A DNA stretch of 64,000 nucleotides, taken from NCBI GenBank assembly GCA_034190875.2, contig CM067344.1, positions 26,167,422-26,231,421 of the forward strand. Reading direction: 5' to 3'. This DNA is from Urechis unicinctus (taxonomy: Eukaryota; Annelida; Polychaeta; Xenopneusta; Urechidae). Below, one piece after another: positions 12,870 through 26,007 of this stretch (its first letter is position 1; each line of letters starts with the position of its first letter). The notes beneath the pieces were generated by a model. It saw only the letters and a program-made list of their open reading frames with translations, searched no databases and was not told the origin of the DNA. Both the position numbers and the translations under genes were made by a program.

Positions 12870-13563
12870 TGAAACACCCAAATCATTCATGACTATTTGA
12901 TAATTGCTGAGAAGTTCATATGTTGAAATGACCGAGTTATTAACCTTATATTCAACACTTTCAAATGATAAATATAGCAGAACCAGTAATCGTAAACGAC
13001 CCTTCCCTCCAATGTCCATTCTGAAACCTTATCACATAAGAGCTTCGATTATCGTTCACTGCTTCATGAAACCAAAATTAGCCCACATGAAGATTTACCA
13101 TTTGAATCATTCAATCAATTTGCTGAAGAAGATGGTTCTGCATAATGGTCTAAAATACTTGACAGCAAATCTACTGAGATTTGATCAATACAATAATCGC
13201 CCAATTCTTTCATTCACATATTTATCTTGATTATACAAACTCCCCGAGTTGAACTCCCCGCCAATTACACAAAAGGAGCGTTCCATATTTCACAGATTAA
13301 AATAGTGATAAAACTATATAAGAAACACGACTATATATATAGTATGAGTCTTTTTGAACATAAAACAATACTTCCAAACTATTTGACAATTTTAATGGGA
13401 GATGTAGGATGGTGGGGCTTTACAATACAACAACTTGTGTCTGATCAATTTAACCATATATGCTCCCTTTGCTGTCAACAATCACTGAACACGTGGGGTC
13501 ACTGAAATGTCAGATAAACGATGCGGCGAATGCGATAATATGAGTACTTTACCAAAATAAATT
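12870..13563. promoter_or_regulatory. Shared divergent promoter region, TRAIP / POLRMT
   Basis: Roughly 700 bp lie between the start codons of two divergently transcribed genes. It must contain both promoters and the 5' UTR exon of TRAIP implied by the acceptor beside its first coding exon. No TATA box or other core element could be assigned with confidence. The region is AT-rich rather than a CpG island. Confidence 0.5.
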
Positions 13564-16500
13564 ATGTCTCGGTTACTGAGTCTTGGAGTAGATTGGACGT
13601 TCCTTAAAATACTTAACTCACGTACAGTGAATGGCATTCATTTAAATCGTAATTTATTCAGACCGGGTTGGCAATGTCAGAGATTCCGGCTTACCACTTG
13701 TGAGTTTTTTTAATTTCATCATCGGTACGATTTAGATATTTTCGATGTATATTCTCCGGGTTTCGATGTCATCTTCATTTTAATGCAGCCAATATATTTT
13801 TTCAATTGGTTGTATCATGCTACCAAACCCCATGTTGACAATTCACCTGGTTGGACAGTGTTGAACTGCCCAGAAAAGGAGAAAGGGATGGTTTATATCA
13901 CATGCTTAATTATGTATGATTAGCCCAAAAGACCAACCTCAGGTTCTATTTATCACCTTAAGAGGGAGTGCATGCATCACTCCCGTACTTAGTTCGAAAG
14001 AGCTATGTATGATGGGTGGTGAAATCGTTGCATGGTTTGTCAACTCATTAATAATATTATCATTTTCACCATTATAATGGTCTGCATTTTCCAGGTCATG
14101 GTGATCAAGAAATGCACACTTCACAACCTCTCCAAAAGTCTATTCCACCAAATAAAGAATCATCAATGAAGAAGAAAAAAAGAAAGGATGTGTTGGTTGA
14201 AAACGCCAAAAAATTCCAACTCTCAGGTACCCACTGGTCATCAGGCAGACTGACTTATTCACAACAATTGTATCATATTAAGGTGCACAATGTCGTTATC
14301 TATTACTTGAATTATTTCTATCGATTGACTTTCCTTAATGTGTGTAATGCATGCAGTAATGAAATAGCCAATTTACCATAGATTTTACTCAACCAATGTA
14401 TAAGTGTGGCATTATATACCTAAATAGTTTTGATTATATACACACCTTCTATATAGATATCCACTAATCTTTATCATTGTGTTGTTACAGAGCTAGCAGT
14501 TACAATCACGAAATTTCATAATCAGATGAAAGACATTGGAACCCCATCCACAAATGAACAAACCAACCCTTCTTCCTTTTCTGCATCTTCAAAGTTGACC
14601 ATATTGACTCCAACACCTCACACTACTGTTAAGAAAAGTACATCAGAATGGAATGACAACTTAGTTTCCTTCAAAGAACAATTATCAAACCACATTGTTG
14701 AAAAAGTGGGGTCAAAGGCTGGCTCAAAATCTCGAAAGACCAAGAAAAGCTCACAAACTAAACTGACAACAAAGGAGAATTCAGAACCCAAAGAATCCCC
14801 GTCTCCAACATCAACTAACAAAGATGATACTGATACCAAAAAGAAAAGGAAAACCAGAATGAAAAAAAAGTCAACAGAAGAGCCCTCTGTTGGATGTGTG
14901 TCTTCATCTGCAGATATTAATGACAGTGGTTCAACCAAACAGCTTTCAGACATAGACCTAGCATTTCTGGTTAATGATGACCATAACATTACTGAAGTTG
15001 GCTCAGAGGACAGATTCACTTATCCTCATGATTTGTCAGAAGAGGAAGCAAAGTCAGAAGAGCAGGCCTACAAGGATAACATTAAAGAGGACATTACCAG
15101 GCTTACAGAATCAGACTTTGCTAATATGGACACCAGGAAGCATGCTATGTTCATGTTGGTTCAGCAATTTGAGACTGGACAGAAGAGGTTTCTAGACAAA
15201 ATGGCCAATGAGCAGGCATTGAAGCGTAATGAGGAGCGCTATAATAGGCTTGTCATGGCTTATATTGATGTCTGCATACATACTGGACTGGTATGGAATT
15301 GAGCTCCAATTCAACTTAATGTTGCTTTTGATTTTGTTACTTGCATATTGATTGTTTTGTATGTACTGTAAAATCAGCCATAACTAAAAAGAATGAGATT
15401 AACTATCCATTGTTAGCAGAACTTTGCTGATAACAAATGCGTCTCATTGTCTGTGCTTAGATAAAACAGAACTGCTAGTTACTTGAAAATGTGGTAATAC
15501 ATGTTGTAATCAGGTGTTTCATATGTCCTCTGGGTCAGATTCCACTCTCATTAGTCATGTAACATGGATGGGTTGTTTTTATCCTTGCAGTTAAAGAAAG
15601 CACATTTGTTGTTAACATCAACCTATTTCCGCTGGAAAGCTCAGAAAGACAAGACGAAATTCCGATCCACTCCGATGATAGACATTGCTGTATACAACCA
15701 TCTTATGCATGCCTGGGCTCGAAAGGTATATCTCCAGTTAGTTGCAATGCAATCAAGGCTGGCTTTATCTTTATTTAATGGCAGCCCTAAATACAGTATG
15801 GTAAATCAAGAATAATACTTCTGAGCAAATTACTGGACTTAAGTATTTAAAAGTGCAATATTTACATTTGTGAAGATACATGTGAGAATCATTAATATTT
15901 TGAGTAACAAAACTATTGCATTTTGCAGGGAGAGGTAGAAATGGTTAAGCGGCTATTTCAGCAGCTCAGTGAGATGAAAATCTCCCCCAGTTTGCAATCA
16001 TATGCGGCTGTGCTGGAATGTGTAGGTAGAAGCCCTGATGATCTGACCAAGATGACTTCACGACTGCTCGAGAACATGGCTGCCAAGGTCAGTTAACTCT
16101 CAGAAAATGAGTGCCTTTCTTAAACCCATAGAATGTAACCGCTGTCAAATGAGTTCAAATCGAAATCATGAGGCTCTTATAATTGGGGAACATGTTCTGG
16201 TGCAGGGGATGGACTTCATGAGGATACCAGCTGAATGTGACTTATATCCCGATCAACAGGAGTACATTGTCAAGGTCGGTAGGAAAGTGTATTCAGTGGT
16301 TCTTATCTTTATACATGATAAGTCAGCTCAATTGCTAGATCTTTATTTAACACTGAAGTATTGAATGACCTTTTATGAAATTACAAGTTCCCTGTTGAAT
16401 GTTACATCATTAAACGCTGAGGGCGATGTCTCTCAGTGTTTACCCAATTAATAAAGCATCTCTTAACACAATGCCAGTTACTTAAGACTCATGAAGTCAC

Positions 16501-19500
16501 ATGACTTTTCTGGCCCTTTGACAGACCAGCAGCCACAATGGTTGACTGATACTTGCTGCCTCTTTCCTCCTTGCCTCCCTCCATCAATGAAGCATCACAA
16601 AGTTCTCCACAATGAAGTTTCCAATGAATGTTAAATTACATGTCATCAGATCTGGATTACTGTATTATATAATGTCAACTTTTTAAGTCTGTAGACTGAC
16701 TGATCACAGCCATTATAAAATGTTGTTTACTTTATGTTATAGTTTATGAAATAACTATCCCATTTATATAAAATGGAGGTAAAATTTATCTGCATATGTA
16801 TGTTATCAGAATGACTTTCTAATGCCATCCCATGTTTCATTTAATGAGTCTGTAGCTTAAATTCAGGCAACAACAGAGCTGTTGTTGCCAACCTCTTGTT
16901 GATAGTAATCAAAATGTCTTATTTTAATCTACCCTAAAATTACCAGGTACAACACCAAAATTGAACATAAACCTTGTTATTACAGGCAATACACACAATT
17001 CATACTGACATGGAGATTGTGCAAAAGGATTCCACCCAGTTGTATGATTGTCCTTTGCTAGACAGCCTCAATTGCCAGTCAACAAATGTGAGTGTTACAA
17101 CTGATGAAGTGTTGTACATGGTAAGCTAGCTTATCCAAATGGTCATAGACTACAAGCAGTTATAACAAAAGCTCCAAATGAATAATGTTAAGCTTTTGTA
17201 CACCAGATAATTGTCATAAAATGTCAACCTGCATTCCTGTTTTTGGCAGACTTCAGGGAACCCTTGCCATGACGTGCTGTCATCTGATGCCATGCAAGAA
17301 AAATTCCAGGAGCAACTTAGCATGGAACTTGACAATGAGGTCAAAGTGATGTCTATTCAAACACCTGCTGTTGTCACAGAGAAAATGAAGAATGCGGTGA
17401 GTGGCACAATAACACTTCCTCTGTTTTTTTATATTGATGTAATTATCAATATGTCCATTTCATGTCGCTTTCTAACAAGGATGTACTCACATCTTATGAC
17501 AGAGGAAGTTATTGGAAGAAGAGAAGAAACGATGGAGGCAGGTTCTCTCCGCCAGCTTTGAACGCAGCAAGGATTATTTAGAGAAACAAGTCAAAGGTGC
17601 CATTTTCAAAAAACTCGGCACATGATGACTTGTTGTTATGTTAGAATGCTAACCCATTGGCTGATCAAATACATCAGTTGCATCATGTTCTGTGTGGTTT
17701 CAGGTGAACCTGGTCCAAATGTAATGCCCTACCTACGTCTCCTGTCTACAGAAGACTATGTGGATCTGATGATGAAGGTTGGCGCAAAACATCGATCTGC
17801 AAAACATTTGCACATTGTATATACATATTGGAGCTGACCAAGGCTATGTTTGTCTATACTAATGTAGTACTGATATATAGCTCAGATATCCTATTGTCTT
17901 ATTTATGTACCTGATGTTTTTCTCTCTCTTTGAACAGGAGCTGGATAACATTGGGACATCGATGGATGTCTTTAGCCCTCCTCTCTCTCACATTTTCTTC
18001 AAATTGGGGCTCAATGTTTTTCATCTTTACAACACGAGATGTAAACAGAAGAATAACTACAGCCAACGAGTGAGTGTCTGACCCTGTACTTGGTCTGATC
18101 CTGTACTGATGTACAGACTCCTGTATGTGCTGCCAAATTTAGGATGCCCCAAAAGGGGGATGGGACGTATACACGAGTCAACTGCACTTTGTTTATGTGG
18201 TTGCATTGTGGATATCAGGTGTTTAGATGTTTACAATGCTCGATGCATGTATAAGGGTGTATGTTTTTTAACATTTGTATTTGGTTGTTAATGGGTAGTT
18301 GTGTGGTGTAGAATATTGTTAGTTTCATTTCGTTACTGTGCGTTTAGATTGTATTTGTGATTGCATTGTTAGTGCTGGGTGTACCAGAAGTCTCACATGT
18401 ATTTAGCCTGTTTGTTTTGTGTATGATTGAGGTTAATAGCATTGTAAATGGTTATTAATGAGCTAGCAAAGTGCTGTAGTATACTGTTAGTCTCTTTTGG
18501 GTACTGTACATTTAAATATGCATGTTGCATGCAGTTGAGTGAAGTTTATCCTATATACCTGGACCAGTGCAGTCAGAAAGTCTTACCTCAGAATCACAGG
18601 AAAATGTGGAAGTCTATCGTGAAAGATACCAAGCTACATCACGAGGCTGTGCCGGTAACAACCACTAGTCTCATCACAACTTCCTCTTTCCTCTGTGACT
18701 TTTAACAGAAGCTTCCCATCAGTTTTGGTTATGGTATATTTGGTTATTTATGTTTAACAGGTACTCAAATCTTGGCCATATGAATTATCCAAAACGGTAC
18801 GTTTTCAATCAATGATGGTGATTACCAGTACTTAGTTCTATATCTGGGGCAGATATCCTTGTGATCTGATTAATCTTTATTTTTTTATGTTTTTTTTGTA
18901 GGTAGGAAGATATCTATTTGAGATCATTTTAGCAGATATCAAGATAGATGTCAATATTCTCTCCCAAAAAGAAACTAGGTGAGATTGTAAAACCTTCCAT
19001 GTTGGTTGCTACTATGTGAATCATATAGCTATAGTTTGATTACACCTGGTTCAATGACCAACCAATGGCATACTCTGACTTTGTTGAGTGATCTGCAGCC
19101 TGTGAAAAGTTCTTTCTAGTTTTGTCTGCATCTAATTAGATTTCTTATTATATGTGACCTGTTGGGGGTTTTTTTTGTACAGGAGTGACATTCCAGCACT
19201 CTACAAAGTATTCAAACAGCGTGGTGCCGGCATTCCTGTAGCTGAGATCATGGTGGGCATAGAGGAAAACAACCTTATTGCTGATGAGTTGTGTTATTCT
19301 TCCCTTGTCTTATTTGTTAAGTTGAGATCTTATGAATGATTGCTTTTTCAGCCCCACCCAGTATTCAATCGTCTTTATCAAACTGCAAATATTGAGGAAT
19401 TAACGTTCTCACCGTATGAAATGCCTTCTCTTGTACCACATCTCCCCTGGACATCTCACATGGAAGGAGGGAACTTCCTTAACACAGGTTTGTCACATGT

Positions 19501-22500
19501 TTACATAGTCAATTATTGACGCTTATGAAGTTAAGATGGCTAAGGTTATCCGTAACATGTAAAGTGTTAATGTGAAATTGTACTCGCATAAGTGTTTATA
19601 TTGAAGTTGATTTTCTCTATATGTGATTGTGTGAAGTGGATTTGGTCAAAAACAAGTACCTAGTGCAGGAGATGTATGATCAAATGGATGCCCAGCCTCC
19701 GAACCAACTCTTCCCTATGTTAGATGCCCTCAATGTGCTTGGTAGTTGTCCCTGGAAGATCAACACAAAGGTTACCAGATCTGGGTTTTTTTGTCATGAT
19801 TTGTCCATAGAACAGACATTAAGTTTACTTTATTTTACTTTAACTGCTGTGGTTACAACAAGTTTGTATTATTTAATTGCTTTTAGATTCTGGATATTGC
19901 CATTGAAGTTTTCAAATCTGGAGGAAATGCTGAAATGGATATTCCCCCATCTCCTGACCAATTGCCTCCCATGCCCAAATTGAAAAGGTAACGCCTAAAA
20001 ATTTAACCATTTGTAAGTCATTTAATTTGTTGTGGGTTTTCCATGTTATTCTCGATTTCATAGCCTTTCTTGTTTTGTAAAACAGCCAGGTTCTGTGTAC
20101 AGGGATATGCCTCCAGAGGAGATGAGTGCTGTGTGGAAAGAGCGACGGGAGCTTCACAAGCACCACAACGAGGTGAACAGTCTGTGGTGCACTGAGCTCT
20201 ACAGACTCTCCATCGCCAACAAGGTCTCACCCAGAACACATTCTCATTATACCTCAAATTTACATTCAAATAAAACAGCTGTCTGGTCACAATATGTTGG
20301 TCATTAAGTGAAGACAACATTTGCTTTCAGTATCGGGATGAAGTGTTTTGGTGTCCTCATCACATGGACTTCAGGGGCAGGGTATATGCCGTTCCTCCCC
20401 ATCTCAATCATCTGGGTAAAAACTTGTCACCAAAGATCACCAATTTTCATGACCCAAATTGATGCATACTGGTTCAGACAGGATGATGTGGTGTTACAGG
20501 GGGTGACTTGTCACGCAGTATGCTCTTGTTTGGGCAAGGACAGCCACTAGGTCCTCATGGATTAGACTGGTTGAAGATCCATCTCATCAATCTCACAGGT
20601 TTCAAGAAAAGGTACAAACATAAAAAGGCTTCTACTTCATCAAGAGAAATATATGTTGCATGTGAACTTATACAGACCATTGTCAAGTCAATGGGTATAT
20701 AGTTCTGTTGTGTCAGCTAACGAGGTTTTATTGTGTTGAGAAGCTGACAATCAACTGAAAATGTCTCAGATGTTGACCTTACTTTACTATCAGGCAGTCC
20801 AATAAGGAACGACTGGCTTATGCCGATGAAATAATGGATGAAATAGAAGACTCTGCTGAGAACCCCATGGATGTGAGCTGATCATTAAATGAACTTTCTA
20901 ATAGAACTGACAAATGTTTATCAGGAGTGACATAAGTCAACCATTGTCTATACCACACGTGCTTGGTTCCCAATGCCAAAGTTACGGGGACTGAGCGGCT
21001 TTAGCCATATTTAACTACTGTTTATCAATTGAGCGGCTAGGTGCTCAGAAGCTTGGCAATAGAAATGGAGTGATTTTGACCTATACTGATGCTGTGTTTG
21101 ATCATGCTATAGCTGTGTCACGGTTGGCTTACAGGGGCGCAGATGGTGGCTCACCTCCGACTCCCCTTGGCAAACATTGGCATGTTGTATGGAGTTAGTG
21201 ACAGCCTGTCGCAGTCCAGACCCTGAGCAGTATATATGTCACTTCCCTGTACACCAGGTATGTCTACAAACCACAGGTGTGCACACTCAACCAGACTAGT
21301 GTATCATCTTCTAATACAAGGTTGGTAGTTCTGGCCGTTGTTTGGTATTAAAAACCTCTAGTCGTGGACTTCCCAACAGGATATGCAAACTCGATGTGAA
21401 CTTACATTGTGTGTGATGGTCGATATTCATCAATTCCGACCCTTACAATTCTCCTTATTTACCGTGGTCAGAACTCAATGAAGCACATACATACCCAGTA
21501 TGGTATTCCACTTGACTTGATTTGGGAGTCCTTCTCACTTGTGTTGCCAGGACGGCTCCTGTAACGGACTACAGCACTACGCAGCTCTCGGGCGGGACCA
21601 AGCAGGAGCAGAGTCTGTCAACCTGTACCCGTTCGAAGCGCCAAAGGATGTCTACAGCGATGTTGTCGATCTGGTGAATAACTTCATTTCATGGCTTCAA
21701 TTAAAATAATTTATACCAATCCTCCAAGTTGTGCATCAATATTGTTGATGGAAATTTATGGGTGTATGTGAGTTCTACTTCTGTGAATCATGTCAGGTGG
21801 AGAAAGAGAGGAAAAAAGAAGAGAGCACCATTCATATTGCTAAAGTATTGGATGGATTCATTCGGCGGAAGGTATGTTTTTTCATTGGTTGGTACGCACC
21901 TAAATATTGCAGTAGACAAGCATGCATCATTAATATATTGGATGTTTGATTTGCAGGTTATCAAACAAACTGTTATGACAACGGTGTATGGTGTCACCCA
22001 TTACGGGGCTCGAAGCCAGATCAGGAGACAACTGGAAGATATACACGAATTCCCACAAGAGGAAATTGCCTTTGCTATGCAGTATGTTGCAATGAAAACA
22101 TTTCTGTCCCTGGAGCAGATGTTCACCTCAACCAAACAGATACAGGCAAGGGATTTATTGATTGTGCACTATTCTAATACTGCTGGTGGTGAATTGGACA
22201 TAGTTGTAGATATAGCTGCATTAAAGCTTTGTGATTAACTATAGGTTACCCTAAATCATCTTGCAGAAAGGGAGGTTGAATGTTTTTTGTCTGAAAAAAT
22301 GCAAAATTCAAAACCCTGTTTATGTAGATTTACCTAAGTCTGGGGAAGATCCATCGTTTCAATGTTCTTCTAACAGCTTTGTGTGAATGTATGCATCTCA
22401 GGATTGGCTCGTACTGTGTGCGGAGCTGTTTTCTCGGGTGGCCAGTGCTCCTGTTTCATGGACAACTCCGTTGGGCTTACCTGTGATACAGCCCTACAAA

Positions 22501-23416
22501 TCATTCCTTGCACGCAAGATAGATGGCAAGAAGATCTTCATGGAGTGAGGATATTTGATTCCATTGATCATATTTACCCTAGTCCATGGATTATTGATGA
22601 TACTTGTCAGCTCATTTGATCCATTTGGTTATGTGTGAGCAGGAAACCTAATGGTATGAAGCAAAAGAATGCCTTCCCACCCAACTTCATTCACTCACTA
22701 GATTCAGCTCACATGATGTTAACAGCCATTCAGTGTCTCCACGCCGGAATCACGTTTGTGTCTGTTCACGACTCTTACTGGACTCATGCTTGCCACATCC
22801 CCGTTCTCAACAAGGTATGGGTACATATAAAACCCTGGCTCACCACAATCAGGGTGATATCCAAACAGCATTGTTTTTCTGAGACAACATCAGTGTTGAG
22901 CAAGGCATTTAAGGTGTATAGTGATCTTATGTGTGATGTTCCTGAATGTAGGTATGTCGAGAGCAGTTTGTGGCTCTTCATAAGCAGCCAATACTGGAGG
23001 ACCTGGCCTCACATCTCCAACACTCCTGCCAACCACTAGTAGCATCAAGGTAACTTCCAACTGCGTTCTGTCCATGGGATGCATGAACACTTGAAATATA
23101 TTTGAATATCATTTGATCACGGCTTCTGTTTCAGTGATGCATCAAAGAGAAAAAAGAAGTCATCTGACATAGAGCATGTGAGACAACTGGTTCATAGTTT
23201 GCTGGGACAGGTCCCGAAACGAGGTAATTGTTTATCTTACTCTATCACTAGTATTTATAAATTCAGCTCAATGGTATCTTATCAACACTGTGTGCTTGCT
23301 ACAAGGCAAACTTATTTACAACAAAAAAATTCACTTTTTCATTCTTGTGTATATTTCTGTTTGCAGGAACATTTGACCTTGACAAAGTATTAGAATCCAC
23401 TTACTTCTTCAGCTGA
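13564..23416 (+). CDS. POLRMT: DNA-directed RNA polymerase, mitochondrial
   Basis: Single-subunit T7-like polymerase that transcribes mitochondrial DNA and makes replication primers. Thirty-one exons from 13564-13699 to 23367-23416 sum to 4146 nt, or 1381 residues (human 1230). Exon 1 is an Arg-rich presequence ([15 protein letters not shown]). Exon 3 (14491-15290) is a long Lys/Ser/Thr-rich low-complexity extension that explains the extra length. Exons 4-6 hold the pentatricopeptide-like region ([16 protein letters not shown]). Catalytic landmarks are [39 protein letters not shown], motif [17 protein letters not shown] (21551-21673), motif [21 protein letters not shown], and motif [13 protein letters not shown] (22643-22814). 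The end [12 protein letters not shown] matches the family. Intron 22146-22401 uses a GC donor. The linker after VIQPY is about 10 residues shorter than human. The donor of exon 19183-19252 could instead be at 19237, also in phase. Confidence 0.97.
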
Positions 23417-23884
23417 CAGGGTGGTTTTTAGTATAAATTAATGAATTGAGCATTTGTGTGTGTGTGTGTGTGTATAATGAGGTGCTAATCAGAAATTAGT
23501 TATATTTATATCACAAACTGTAATACGGTCTCAGTGAATACTTTGATGATCATGTGTAGACTTTCTACTGTTGAACATGAACGTCTGTCCAATAGTAGGT
23601 TATGGGGTATTTCCCCCATACCTTGAAACATTATGCAATAAAGCTGGTGTGATGTCCAACACATGAATGACCTGCCAATTGTATACCACCACAAAGCAAT
23701 ATTTTATTGGGGAACAAATTTATTCTTGTAGACTGCATGACATCTTATGCATTCCCACTGAAATATGACAAACTTGTGAATACCTAATACTTGTCACTGT
23801 CAGTCTTTTAGAGCTTCAAATATTCTTAATCACATTGCCAGTGTGAATAATACTTTGCAATTCCCACACACAAATATCACTTAA
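23417..23884. terminator. Convergent POLRMT / THUMPD1 3' ends with facing poly(A) signals
   Basis: AATAAA at 23637-23642 (plus) and TTTATT at 23703-23708 (AATAAA on minus) lie only about 60 bp apart and point at each other. Cleavage usually occurs 10-30 nt past the signal, so the two mature 3' ends should abut or slightly overlap. A (TG)n stretch occurs at about 23455-23472. Confidence 0.6.
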
Positions 23885-25275
23885 TCATGTATCCTCTTTG
23901 ACAATTGCATTTCCTTCTGATTTTAATTCATCTGTACTCTTGTCACATGTAGTGGCAATACATCCAGCATTGACATCATCACTGGCAGGCATGGTGGAGC
24001 TTGCATTGTCACTGGAGATGCCATCTTCCAAAGCAGCATCTTCCTGGGGATATCTTTCTTTGGTGGTTGGCACCTGAACACTATTTTCACTTTCATTCAC
24101 AACACCATCTTTATTTTCTTTCTTCACAACTTCTTGCATGTTGTACTTTCTGAATTTGTAGAAATCCCTGACCACCCCAACACAGCATACAGTACGAATA
24201 ACATCCACGTTGATCACCAGGTCGGGGTTGTCCAGATTCACTTTGCTCAGGGGGCTTAAATCTGATATGACCCTCCCCAGTACACTGTATATCATGTTTC
24301 TCCCAACCGAGTTATTATTGCGTACCTTATACACAATACTGTATGTCCTGGGCTCACAAACCTTAAAATATTCCCCCAGCAGGTTGTGAGCCAGAGCTTC
24401 CAATTTGCTCTCATCTGCTCTACATGTGGCCATTACAGGGGAAACTCTCAACATGAAGCGGGATTGACTTCTACCACTCTCGTGTAGGTCAGAGAATATT
24501 TTGTGAAGTAGTAACTCTGGTGATTGAAGAGTGGTTTTGATGAAGACACAGTTTGTGGCTCCACTTTCAACAACTTGAAACTGCTTCTGATTCTTGGCAG
24601 AGTTTTGCAGAGCTGTCACTTCTTTACTCAATGCTTCATCAATATCTTCATCACCACTATCGCTGTCGCCATCACCAGGCTGAAGTGTTGAGGCATAAAT
24701 GATATGTTTAATCTCATATTACAAAATCAGGTAATGTTTGAATAATGCAACAAGGAGGTGACACAAAGAGCAACCAATAACCAGGTTATATTTAAAAGAA
24801 TCTTCTCACACTTTTTTTTAACTTCATTAAGTATCACTGAATTTAACTTTTTATATATGTTACCTTTAGGCTTAATAGCATATATGAAAGTCAATTTGAC
24901 AATGCTTGGTAACTGTAGGTGCATCCTTATTCCTCATCATGAACCAGCACTTGGTATAATATCCACAGTGAACTTATATAATAGGAGACAAATTATAGGT
25001 GCCACACTTTGAACCCCAAAAGACTTAAATATGGTGGTACAGAAAGTTACCAATTCCTCCCAATGAAGTGGTATATTCACCTGCTCACTGCCATACATGA
25101 TATCTGTATACTTATTGAAGATATTGTAGGCTTCTCGAACAGCTTGCTTTTCCTGGTTGTTACATGTTATTAGAAATCCTTTCATTCCTTCACACAGTTT
25201 GAAGTCATGACGTCCTCGCTTGCCTTGAGCAGCTTTTAAATAATAGGATTTTCGTTTCTTTCCTGCTGACGACAT
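23885..25275 (-). CDS. THUMPD1: THUMP domain-containing protein 1 (Tan1-type tRNA acetylation adaptor)
   Basis: RNA-binding partner of the acetyltransferase NAT10 (yeast Tan1-Kre33), needed for N4-acetylcytidine in tRNA-Ser and tRNA-Leu. Two coding exons, 25081-25275 and 23885-24679, total 990 nt, or 329 residues (human 353). The N-terminus (MSSAGKKRKSYYLKAAQGKR) is basic and is followed by GMKGFLITCNNQEKQAVREA and YTDIMYG. Exon 2 opens with an acidic patch, then QFQVVESGATNCVFIKT, the THUMP fold with SIVYKVRNNNSVGRN, and INVDVIRTVCCVGVV-DFYKFRKYNMQEVV, all close to the vertebrate pattern. The tail is low-complexity. An in-frame upstream ATG at 25293 exists, but an acceptor-like TTTACAG directly precedes GAGATG, so 25275 is preferred. 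It is head-to-head with DNAJC16 and converges on POLRMT. Confidence 0.96.
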
Positions 25276-26007
25276 CTCCTGTAAATATGACATTAGTGCA
25301 CATGCTAATGAATGTCAAAACAATCCATAGAGTGATTATTAATGAAGGAATGAAACATTACTCAAGAGTATTTAATTCGGGATGGCCGTTATTCGATGCA
25401 TCTATTCGACTACAGGGTCTCAAAGTCAAGAGAGGTCTCAGATGGTACATTGTTGAAATTGTTACACCATGCCATTTCCTATAGTCTAGCGAGGCAGATG
25501 CCCAGAGGGTTAATCAAGATTTTACCGATATACAAATACAATACATATTATTTGCAGAAGTTTACAACTGTTCTGAGTTTACAAAAGTGGATCAGGCACC
25601 CGTTATAACAACTTTGATCAACCAAACTAGATGGAAATCCTAGTTAAGAACCATGACACCATCGAACTATTACTAATACTAGTATTAGCAGATTAGTATC
25701 AAAAATTTAAGAGAAACATGAGGTGGGCGATAATAGAGGGAATTAAGTAAAACAATACAGTTGTTCAGGTTATAACTATATCAAATACCGATGCATAGTA
25801 TAATCAATTAATTTTATGTATAATATCCTTTACACACGCTGAATTATTTTCGTTAAAGACCAAAACTGGTCCAGAGCCTGGACGAAATAAGCGTACGAAG
25901 AAGGAATATTCAACCGGCGATCTTTTTCATTTGACACAACCACCACTTCCGATGTAAAGAGCCGCTGGTGGATGGATCAGTGTGGAATCACTGCTTTCAC
26001 AAAGAAG
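25276..26007. promoter_or_regulatory. Divergent promoter region, THUMPD1 / DNAJC16
   Basis: About 730 bp separate two divergent start codons. No coding frame of substance was found. It presumably carries both promoters and a non-coding first exon for THUMPD1. No core element could be assigned. Confidence 0.45.

Noticed and set aside
14618-15019. 133-codon minus-strand open frame
   Set aside because: Antisense to the low-complexity exon 3 of POLRMT.
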